DNA of 5,018 nt from Candidatus Omnitrophota bacterium (lineage in GTDB: Bacteria > Omnitrophota > Omnitrophia > Omnitrophales > JACROU01). The translations under genes were made by a program, and so were the position numbers. The DNA lies in the NCBI GenBank assembly GCA_016206875.1, contig JACQQR010000077.1:1-5018 (forward strand). The letters are read 5' to 3'. Numbering within the stretch: position 1 is the stretch's first letter; each line of letters begins with the position of its first letter. A model generated the notes under the pieces. The model ran no database searches, was not told the DNA's origin, and saw only the letters and a program-made list of their open reading frames with translations. Below are positions 1 to 5,018 of the stretch, one piece after another.

Positions 1-1
1 G

Positions 2-3000
2 GTTTATCAGGAGCGTGTGGCCCAGTACAGAGACCACTTTCAAGCATTAAGACCCGAACCACTGATCGATAATAATCAATGGGAATCATTGCTAGCCAAT
101 ATTCAGAGCTTAAATCCGGATGTTATTGAAGGAGTGCGTCTACAGTACCGCGACGCACTGAAGAAATATCCAACGCCGCAGGAAGCGGTGCACGCGCCCG
201 GACCTAATGATACTCGCGCAAGGCAACAAGAAAGATTAGCCGAAAAAAGACGCGATGCGCGCGCAAAAAGAAACGCTGAGTTACATGACGCGACTCTTCC
301 TATCAAACAGCGAATCGGACTTCCCGATACATTTCCAATTTTGAGCGATGAATTCATCGAGTTTGTGCTGTTTGTTTACGATGTCCCGGTTGAGGCTTCA
401 TCATTGGGTCGGCAGGTTCAAATTACGTGGCAACAAAAGGCGCATTTACAAAAAATTGCCGGCGCGCAAGCTGCTCTGTCACCCCCGAACGCGCCCGCCT
501 CAGGCGGGTCCGCCGAGGCGGAAAAGCGGGGGTCCAGTGACTTTAAATTGCGTGGCAAAAGTCACTGGACTCCCGCTGGAGTTTACCCTCGAGTGTTTGA
601 GTCGGGGGCGGGAATGACAACACGTACCAGAAAAGTCCGCAGCTATGGTTCTGCACCCTTTTTAACCGACTTTAAACATTTCACTCCGCATCCTGACACA
701 ATAGTCCCATCTTCGAATTCCTCTGCCGCCACTGCCCATTCGCTCGGAACAGAAATGACGTTTGATGAAGCTATTGCGCGACTCAAGGATAGTAGCAGGC
801 CTATGGAAGATCGAGAAGCTGATGCAGTTTATGGTACATTGGCTCAAAAGGTCACCGAATGGAATTTTGATCGAGTATTAGCTTTATTGGAGGATCAGAA
901 TCAGGAAATTCGAATACGCGGATTAATAGCGATTGCCAGTGTGGCTGGAAAACGCAAACCTCTACAATTTATTTTTGATGCGGTATATGGGCTTTTTTCT
1001 ACGAGCAGCCCCATTGTTCTAAAGGCACAAATTTTTAGAACAATCACTGTTCTTTTGAAGGCCAATCCAAATATATGTGGTCAGCAAGCAAAAGCAAATT
1101 TATTAAGTTGCGCTATCGGAGTATTACGATTTCCCGCTCCGGATAGTGTTCTAAATCAAATTCCAACGGATCAGCGGGCTGCTCAAGTATCGGCGCTTTA
1201 TTCTTATGTTCATCGTTTGATTCATCAATTGGGAGAAGAAGTTATCGAAGTCAGTAAGTCCTCCTCATTGCCGCGAGAATCAATAGATCAGTGGAGTAAA
1301 ACAATATTTTCTGAAGGCTCGTTTCGAGATATAAAAGAGATTCTATCGGATGCTGGGAGCCCCAGTGCAGCCCTTAAAGCAGTGATGACAGCTTTTAAAA
1401 TGTTTGTGATCATCAATCCCCGTTGTGTTTTTGAAGAAGCTAAACTGGAAAGCCATTTTGATCTTATTTTTCGGTATCTTTTCCATGAAGATAAAGAGGT
1501 GCGATCTGCCGCCCTGTCTGTGTTAGAAGCATTTTTGGACAACGCTTTTAATAAACAAAAAGTTCTTGCGACTCGGGCTCGCTATCAACAACTTCTTGAT
1601 GTTCCAACCGATTCTCCACTCTATTCCACAGCTCAAGAGATCGCCAAAAAATTTCGAGTGGCGAATCCCACTTTAGTTCCTTCCCAACCTAGTTCTTCTT
1701 CGACCGATTCCGCCACCGCCGGGTCGTTGGGGCAGGGTCCGGGAACCCGTTATGTTCGCCGCGTTACTCATGGTTTTCCGGGGGACGAAGGAAGAGACCA
1801 GTTTATTCAACGATTGATTCAGCGATTGGATCCGGCTGATTCTCAAGCCGAAAATTTTTGTGTGCATCCGGACCGGCCGGAAGCGGGAACTGCCAGTACG
1901 TTAAGTCCCGCAGACAAAAATCGTCTGATGAATCTCTTGGGTCTTCAAAGAGGTGGAGAGTTGCAAGGATGGAGTATTTATGTCGTTCCCAGAGAAAAGT
2001 TATACGGATCTTTCTATAGTTACGATGTTAATGTGGGCCTGCTGAAACAAACTTTGCAGGCCAGTGGAGATTTGCTACAAGGAAATTACGCATCTGATTT
2101 TTACGGATGGTTATTGTTGAGTACCGCCCATTTTGTTTCTTACTCAACACATCAAATTGTTATGTCTGCTGAAACCGCACGCGCAATCATTCAGGAGCGC
2201 ACCCAAGGAAATGCCCAATCAATAAAGAAAGCTATCTTGTTCAATAATTGGCTGCAGGCATTAAAAAAAGAACCCCAGCGTAGACAAGAACCCATTCCCG
2301 ACAATTTCCAATCAGGCAATCACGGGCTTCTGTTTACATATAGAACTTTTGAGCAGGGCCAGACGAATCAAGTGGACGGTTGGATGATTTTTGACCCCAA
2401 AACCCGCAAATACGGCACTCCCAATCAAAAATGGGTTAGTAGCACAACACATGATGGTGCAGTGGAGCTAGGCTCATTAGAAGAAAAAATCAAATTTTTG
2501 CTTACTGGCGCTCATGACTCATTTCATTTAACTCCGCGAGAGCAAACAGAATTACTCGCCGACTTTGCCTATCTTTACTTGCCCACTAAATCGATCCGGG
2601 AGCTGGATGAAGAAGGCGCCCCCAAACCCACCACCGCCGGGTCGCTCGGAACAGAACTGAGAGATTCAATTGCTGAGGATGGCCGGATAGCAGGAAAAAT
2701 GGTTGAGGAGTTGGATTTGAAGCGCACTTTCCTAGGCCTAGGGATGAGCCACGGAGAAACAGGTGTTCCCCCTGGTCTTCTACAACCACACATTGAACAA
2801 TATTGGGCAAAAAGGGGAATGAAAAATTTCGCACGCCGCGCGGCTCAGTTATATCGCATGGCCCATGATGTGGCTCTAAGGCAAATTGACGAGCAAGGTG
2901 GGGAGAAAACAGAGAGGGCTATCCTAGAGGGAGTAATAAATTATTTACGAAGCATCCAACTTTTTCAGACCAATCCTCCCGCTTCTTTGGATGCTTCTTC

Positions 3001-3904
3001 TATCCCCGGTTCTTCGCTCGGGGCGGTGTTTGCCGTTGCGGGACGGGAAGGGGTGGACGGAAAGCTGGGCGAGATGGCGCAGGGGATGTTGTCAACACGA
3101 TTGGCCGAGATGGGTGTTTCGCGCCAGACAATTCAAACTTGGGTGAGTGTGCTTGCGCCGAAACCTGTGTCAAGCGTGCGGCCTGCGCCTGTATTGAGCC
3201 AGGCAAACTTGGACTTTCTTGCTACGCTTACGGGAAATCCTGAATTGGCTAAACGGATTGGAACGGACGCTTTTATTCAAAAAGGAAATGGCTGTGTGCT
3301 GGTTTCCGCTGACTCGGGATCGCTTTTGAGCGTGCTGGATTCGCAGGGACTGTTGGAACCTGTGATTCAGGCGCTCGGGAATTTGCTGGGTACGCCGGGT
3401 ATGGATAAAAAACGTTCTTCCGGTTTGGTGATCGCCGGTTCCGGAGCACTTCGGATGAAGAACCGGCTGCTCGGCCGCAACAGTAAGGTGCGCGACCTCG
3501 CCAAAAAAATAGAATTTGCCCCTTACTCGTTTGAAGATGCGGCCCGTTTTGAAGGCGCGCGCGGGGCGGCGGTGCTGGTGCCGGGTGGGGTGAATTTGGC
3601 GCTGGGCGAGAATGCCTTAATTGCCCTTGAAGATTTACAAGGGCTAAATCAACTTTCAGCCGAAGAGCAGGTGCGCATTGTTACCGTGCTCTTCACCATG
3701 CTTGCAAATATTTCCGCCGAATTAAAAGATGCCCCGCGCGGGCGCATTCGCGCAGCTCTCCTTAAAAATTATGTCGCCGCTCATTTAGCCCACGTCGGCT
3801 TTTGGGTAGACGGCGACGGCCGCCTGCGCGTTTCCCTGCCCGAGCTCTCCGCAACCCTCTCCGAACTCTTCTCCGCTTATGAGCGCGTAGCCGCGTCGGC
3901 TTAA
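2..3904 (+). CDS. Giant modular protein of unknown function with HEAT-like repeats and SLG linkers (5' end probably outside window)
   Basis: I do not recognise this protein as a whole. The frame is open to the window edge. The first possible start is GTG at 17, but its only Shine-Dalgarno-like AGGAG (9-13) is 3 nt away, too close, so the true start is probably upstream. Numbering residues from GTG 17: 1-153 is mostly helical with a very basic stretch at about 68-88; 154-201 is encoded by a palindromic repeat; 202-247 is a low-complexity linker; about 250-552 is amphipathic helical repeat sequence resembling HEAT/ARM (clearest at 286-310 and 483-510, with the E(I/V)R pattern); 553-572 is a Ser/Thr-rich linker; 573-865 and 880-985 are unrecognised mixed segments; 1003-1295 is an Ala/Leu/Gly-rich C-terminal segment. 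No catalytic motif or transmembrane helix is evident, and a signal peptide cannot be judged. HEAT repeats suggest a protein-binding scaffold; that is inference. GC rises sharply after about 3000, consistent with a fusion of modules of different origin. Confidence 0.85.
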   Translation, partial: VYQERVAQYRDHFQALRPEPLIDNNQWESLLANIQSLNPDVIEGVRLQYRDALKKYPTPQEAVHAPGPNDTRARQQERLAEKRRDARAKRNAELHDATLPIKQRIGLPDTFPILSDEFIEFVLFVYDVPVEASSLGRQVQITWQQKAHLQKIAGAQAALSPPNAPASGGSAEAEKRGSSDFKLRGKSHWTPAGVYPRVFESGAGMTTRTRKVRSYGSAPFLTDFKHFTPHPDTIVPSSNSSAATAHSLGTEMTFDEAIARLKDSSRPMEDREADAVYGTLAQKVTEWNFDRVLALLEDQNQEIRIRGLIAIASVAGKRKPLQFIFDAVYGLFSTSSPIVLKAQIFRTITVLLKANPNICGQQAKANLLSCAIGVLRFPAPDSVLNQIPTDQRAAQVSALYSYVHRLIHQLGEEVIEVSKSSSLPRESIDQWSKTIFSEGSFRDIKEILSDAGSPSAALKAVMTAFKMFVIINPRCVFEEAKLESHFDLIFRYLFHEDKEVRSAALSVLEAFLDNAFNKQKVLATRARYQQLLDVPTDSPLYSTAQEIAKKFRVANPTLVPSQPSSSSTDSATAGSLGQGPGTRYVRRVTHGFPGDEGRDQFIQRLIQRLDPADSQAENFCVHPDRPEAGTASTLSPADKNRLMNLLGLQRGGELQGWSIYVVPREKLYGSFYSYDVNVGLLKQTLQASGDLLQGNYASDFYGWLLLSTAHFVSYSTHQIVMSAETARAIIQERTQGNAQSIKKAILFNNWLQALKKEPQRRQEPIPDNFQSGNHGLLFTYRTFEQGQTNQVDGWMIFDPKTRKYGTPNQKWVSSTTHDGAVELGSLEEKIKFLLTGAHDSFHLTPREQTELLADFAYLYLPTKSIRELDEEGAPKPTTAGSLGTELRDSIAEDGRIAGKMVEELDLKRTFLGLGMSHGETGVPPGLLQPHIEQYWAKRGMKNFARRAAQLYRMAHDVALRQIDEQGGEKTERAILEGVINYLRSIQLFQTNPPASLDASSIPGSSLGAVFAVAGREGVDGKLGEMAQGMLSTRLAEMGVSRQTIQTWVSVLAPKPVSSVRPAPVLSQANLDFLATLTGNPELAKRIGTDAFIQKGNGCVLVSADSGSLLSVLDSQGLLEPVIQALGNLLGTPGMDKKRSSGLVIAGSGALRMKNRLLGRNSKVRDLAKKIEFAPYSFEDAARFEGARGAAVLVPGGVNLALGENALIALEDLQGLNQLSAEEQVRIVTVLFTMLANISAELKDAPRGRIRAALLKNYVAAHLAHVGFWVDGDGRLRVSLPELSATLSELFSAYERVAASA
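477..619. repeat. Palindromic (RPE/MITE-like) repeat element inserted in frame within the coding sequence
   Basis: This is a compound palindrome of about 143 bp. The ends are imperfect inverted repeats: 477-487 matches the reverse complement of 609-619 at 9 of 11 positions, with TGTCA/TGACA termini. Inside, 525-544 and 558-577 form a 20-bp inverted repeat with one mismatch (531 against 571, a G-U pair in RNA) and a 13-nt loop. The left arm holds smaller hairpins: 481-487 with 527-533, CCCGCC/GGCGGG at 494-508, and CCGCC/GGCGG at 510-521. The right arm holds ACTCC/GGAGT at 569-582. The element keeps the frame open and adds about 48 residues (154-201), rich in Gly, Ser, Pro, Arg and Lys and unlike the surrounding protein. 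This resembles intragenic Rickettsia palindromic elements in size and behaviour, though no relationship is claimed. No target-site duplication is obvious and no transposase is present, so any movement would need a helper elsewhere. Confidence 0.75.
740..754 (+). repeat. SLG linker repeat, copy 1 (residues 242-246)
   Basis: This 15-nt stretch encodes SLGTE after an Ala/Ser/Thr-rich run (AATAH). It is identical at the nucleotide level to 2642-2656. It sits where the low-complexity linker ends and the HEAT-like region begins, so it appears to mark a module boundary. Confidence 0.6.
1712..1732 (+). repeat. SLG linker repeat, copy 2 (about residues 566-572)
   Basis: This stretch encodes ATAGSLG at the end of a Ser/Thr/Pro-rich linker and separates the HEAT-like region from the next segment. 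Its nucleotides closely match copy 3 (CACCGCCGGGTCG is shared), and then it diverges within the Leu-Gly codons. Confidence 0.55.
2633..2656 (+). repeat. SLG linker repeat, copy 3 (residues 873-880)
   Basis: This stretch encodes TAGSLGTE. The last 15 nt (2642-2656) are identical to copy 1, and the first part (ACCGCCGGGTCG) is identical to part of copy 2, so it links the other two copies. It lies between two unrecognised segments of the large protein. Confidence 0.6.
3005..3022 (+). repeat. SLG linker repeat, copy 4 (residues 997-1002)
   Basis: This stretch encodes PGSSLG. TCGCTCGG at 3014-3021 matches copies 1 and 3. It stands exactly at the transition to the GC-rich C-terminal segment, which supports the idea that these linkers are module joints. 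Confidence 0.5.
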
Positions 3905-3908
3905 TTTT

Positions 3909-3930
3909 ACTTGATCAGAAAAACTCAAGT
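3909..3930 (+). terminator. Weak hairpin after the large gene
   Basis: ACTTGA (3909-3914) and TCAAGT (3925-3930) form a perfect 6-bp stem around a 10-nt A-rich loop, five bases after the TAA stop at 3902-3904. No T-run follows directly, so intrinsic termination is doubtful. It may equally be an mRNA 3'-end structure or chance. Confidence 0.2.
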
Positions 3931-4008
3931 GGTATTCAATTCCATTTTTGCTAAAATCTTCTGGTTGGCGACATTAAAATTTGGCACTGTAAGTTTAGAA
4001 TCCACAGG

Positions 4009-4014
4009 TATAAT
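4009..4014 (+). promoter_or_regulatory. Candidate -10 box (TATAAT) ahead of the toxin-antitoxin-like cluster
   Basis: A perfect TATAAT hexamer lies in the AT-rich gap before the DUF4258 gene. No good -35 box stands at 16-18 bp: positions 3987-3992 match TTGACA at only three of six, and TTGGCA at 3981-3986 is 22 bp away. If active, transcription would begin near 4021, after the ATG at 4019, so the box and that start codon are hard to reconcile. Confidence 0.25.
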
Positions 4015-4018
4015 TCAA

Positions 4019-4348
4019 ATGACCGGCGTTGTGATAGCTACACTAGTGTTGCAAGCGGCTAAAAAGAAGTTATTGTTTCTTTCGCATGCTGTGCGTCAAA
4101 TGTCTTTACCGGATCGAATGATTCGTCCGGTAGAAGTTCGTCGAGTTGTTGAAAAGGGAGAAGTAATCGAAGATTACCCGAATGACCCGAGAGGCCATAG
4201 TTGCCTCATGCTCGGAGAAGGGGAGGGCGGGAGGAAGATTCATGTGGTTTGTTCACCCAAGATCGATTTTTTGGCGATTATCACTGCTTATCTTCCCACA
4301 AATTTTGAGTGGGGAAATAGCTACAGAATTAGGAGAAAAAAGATATGA
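4019..4348 (+). CDS. DUF4258 domain protein, putative RelE-like toxin
   Basis: This is a 109-residue basic protein. From about residue 8 to the end it follows the DUF4258 pattern: a first helix leading into a Lys-Lys-Lys-Leu-Leu strand, the S-H-A-V-R-Q-M stretch with His23, the helix ending in EKGEVIEDYP (about 45-54), the strand around SCLML (61-65), HVV at 75-77, ITAY at 88-91 and a basic C-terminal tail. DUF4258 proteins resemble small RelE-fold toxins (mRNA interferases) and are often paired with YgiT-type zinc-finger proteins, as here; toxic RNase activity is inferred. The frame runs back to TTG 3911, but residues before 4019 do not fit the family and no Shine-Dalgarno precedes that TTG. 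ATG 4019 gives a typical family length, although its own binding site is weak (AGG at 4006-4008). GTG 4031 is an alternative. Its TGA stop overlaps the next start by 4 nt. Confidence 0.72.
   Translation: MTGVVIATLVLQAAKKKLLFLSHAVRQMSLPDRMIRPVEVRRVVEKGEVIEDYPNDPRGHSCLMLGEGEGGRKIHVVCSPKIDFLAIITAYLPTNFEWGNSYRIRRKKI
4331..4335 (+). promoter_or_regulatory. Ribosome binding site for the zinc-finger gene
   Basis: AGGAG lies 9 nt before ATG 4345, inside the end of the DUF4258 gene. Together with the ATGA overlap it fixes the zinc-finger start and indicates coupled translation with the gene upstream. Confidence 0.7.
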
Positions 4349-4557
4349 ATTGTATCCATTGCCGTGGGAGGATGGAAAAAAAACAGGCGCCATACCATAT
4401 TGACCGAAAAGGCTACCATCTTTTGCTCGATGCTATTCCGGCATGGGTCTGTTCCCAATGCGGAGAGGCTTATTTTGAGGAAAGCGAGGTAGGACTTATT
4501 CAAAACGTAGCTTTATCTTTAGATGTTCAGGCACAAAGGCTAGCTAAATCTGCTTAG
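4345..4557 (+). CDS. YgiT-type zinc-finger protein, putative antitoxin component
   Basis: This is a 70-residue protein with two Cys-x-x-Cys pairs, Cys3/Cys6 and Cys36/Cys39; the second sits in the characteristic VCSQCGEAYFEE stretch. This is the YgiT-type zinc finger, the fold of the N-terminal half of the MqsA antitoxin, which binds one zinc for structure and contacts its toxin. The pairs are separated by about 29 residues containing a short hairpin-like strand region. A C-terminal helix (about 47-68) may bind the partner. Unlike MqsA there is no helix-turn-helix domain, so this protein alone is unlikely to bind an operator. It starts in the ATGA overlap with the DUF4258 toxin-like gene, an arrangement typical of toxin-antitoxin operons, so its likely role is to neutralise that neighbour. 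Confidence 0.8.
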   Translation: MNCIHCRGRMEKKQAPYHIDRKGYHLLLDAIPAWVCSQCGEAYFEESEVGLIQNVALSLDVQAQRLAKSA

Positions 4558-4564
4558 ATTAAAT

Positions 4565-4577
4565 AGTGACTGTCACT
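4565..4577. promoter_or_regulatory. Candidate operator palindrome before the HigA-family gene
   Basis: AGTGAC-T-GTCACT is a perfect palindrome with 6-bp arms and a single central base. It lies in the 43-bp gap between the zinc-finger gene and the HTH gene, 23 bp before ATG 4601. Antitoxins of this class commonly repress their own operon by binding short palindromes, so this is a plausible HigA-family site. No second copy was seen upstream of the DUF4258 gene. Confidence 0.4.
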
Positions 4578-4600
4578 CCTTCTCCCTTCGAGGAACCGAC

Positions 4601-4918
4601 ATGGCAACCTGCAAAACGGCAACCCATAAAATCGAACCTATTCATCCGGGAGAAATCTTGCTCGAAGAATTTCTGAAACCCCTGGGCATTAGTCAATATC
4701 GCCTGGCCAAAGATATTCACGTGCCTCCGCGCAGAATTAATGAAATTATTCATGGCAATCGAACTCTTACTGTCGACACCGCTATTCGTTTAAGCGGTTA
4801 CTTTGGCAATTCGGCTAAGTTCTGGCTGAATCTGCAAACTCAATATAACTTAGAAGTGCACGAAGAAAAATTAACAGATCCATTAAGCGATATTAAACCT
4901 TTTAGGCAAGCGGCATAG
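4601..4918 (+). CDS. higA: HigA-family addiction module antidote, XRE-type helix-turn-helix protein
   Basis: This 105-residue protein carries the HigA signature in order: HPGEIL at 15-20, LEEFLKPLGIS at 21-31, the helix-turn-helix with VPPRRINEIIHGNR at 41-54, the T-x-D-T-A-x-R-L-S-x-Y-F-G run at 57-69, and FWLNLQ-x-x-Y-x-L-E at 74-85. HigA proteins bind and neutralise the HigB RelE-type mRNA interferase and repress the operon. The start at ATG 4601 is supported by GAGGA at 4590-4594 with 6-nt spacing. HigA is usually encoded just downstream of higB, but no HigB lies here; the preceding genes encode a DUF4258 protein and a zinc-finger protein. It may therefore be an orphan regulator, a remnant, or the DNA-binding partner of the unusual upstream pair. 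The acidic tail after residue 86 extends beyond the core family. Confidence 0.85.
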   Translation: MATCKTATHKIEPIHPGEILLEEFLKPLGISQYRLAKDIHVPPRRINEIIHGNRTLTVDTAIRLSGYFGNSAKFWLNLQTQYNLEVHEEKLTDPLSDIKPFRQAA

Positions 4919-4940
4919 TTCATCCTCAAATTCTACAGGG

Positions 4941-4975
4941 ATGTTAACTTTCCTTTATGAAAGAGGGCATTTTTT
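4941..4975 (+). terminator. Probable intrinsic terminator after the HigA-family gene
   Basis: CTTTC (4948-4952) pairs with GAAAG (4959-4963) around a 6-nt loop. The stem continues past a 2x2 internal loop with 4941-4945 pairing to 4966-4970, including two G-U pairs. Six T residues follow at 4970-4975. The stem is weak but its place, just after the last cluster gene and before a new ribosome binding site, fits a terminator. Confidence 0.45.
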
Positions 4976-4988
4976 ATCAAACCAGTTT

Positions 4989-4994
4989 AAGGAG
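4989..4994 (+). promoter_or_regulatory. Strong ribosome binding site for the gene at the right edge
   Basis: AAGGAG stands 7 nt before ATG 5002, an optimal spacing. It is the main evidence that a gene begins there. Confidence 0.65.
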
Positions 4995-5001
4995 AAAAAC
5001 A

Positions 5002-5018
5002 ATGAATGATATTGAAAA
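5002..5018 (+). CDS. Start of a truncated gene, product unknown
   Basis: Only the first five codons (MNDIE) and part of a sixth are in the window. The start is supported by AAGGAG at 4989-4994. The product cannot be identified. It follows the probable terminator at 4941-4975, so it may be a separate transcription unit, although no clear promoter is visible in the short gap. Confidence 0.55.

Noticed and set aside
536..542. AGTGACT shared by the palindromic element and the operator candidate at 4565-4571
   Set aside because: A 7-base match is expected by chance in a window of this size, and the symmetric partner follows automatically from the inverted repeats.
348..617. Overlapping 89-codon frame on the plus strand covering the palindromic element
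   Set aside because: It lies wholly inside the large gene in another frame, has no ribosome binding site and no family resemblance; it is a shadow frame.
1288..1542. Minus-strand open frames opposite the large gene (for example 1288-1542 and 2575-2834)
   Set aside because: They are short, lack ribosome binding sites and recognisable protein features, and lie opposite a convincing long coding frame.
2731..2742. Perfect 12-bp palindrome CCTAGGCCTAGG inside the large gene
   Set aside because: It encodes Leu-Gly-Leu-Gly in frame, is isolated, and has no associated feature. A repeated codon pair explains it without a regulatory role.
3911..4018. N-terminal extension of the DUF4258 frame back to TTG 3911
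   Set aside because: No Shine-Dalgarno precedes the TTG, the extra 36 residues do not fit the family, and the region has intergenic-type composition.
4182..4403. Plus-strand frame overlapping the DUF4258 and zinc-finger genes
   Set aside because: Both overlapped genes have clear family signatures in their own frames, while this frame encodes nothing recognisable.

Overview
The window is all plus-strand coding and falls into two unlike halves. No rRNA, tRNA, CRISPR array, transposase or phage gene was seen. The organism is a bacterium with moderate GC content. Very long, modular, unrecognised proteins whose segments are joined by recurring 'AGSLG' linkers, plus a dispersed-looking palindromic element, suggest an uncultured lineage such as Omnitrophota. 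That placement rests on remembered style, not on a marker gene, and is tentative.

Positions 2-3904 hold one giant open frame of about 1300 residues whose true start probably lies left of the window. It looks like a mosaic. There is a basic helical N-terminal part, then an in-frame palindromic element of about 143 bp (477-619), then a HEAT/ARM-like helical repeat region. Two unrecognised middle segments follow, and then a C-terminal segment of about 290 residues with clearly higher GC. The junctions from the HEAT region onward carry near-identical short linkers containing S-L-G. Two of these linkers (740-754 and 2642-2656) are identical over 15 nt.

Positions 4019-4918 hold a compact stress/addiction-type cluster. 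It encodes a DUF4258 protein (putative RelE-like toxin), a YgiT-type zinc-finger protein overlapping it by 4 nt, and 43 bp later a HigA-family helix-turn-helix antitoxin. No HigB toxin accompanies the HigA gene. The zinc-finger protein has no DNA-binding domain of its own, so the downstream HTH protein may supply it, giving a three-gene arrangement. A 13-bp palindrome just before the HigA gene is a candidate operator, and a hairpin plus T-run closes the cluster.

At the right edge a strong ribosome binding site and an ATG (5002) begin another gene, of which only the first codons are present.
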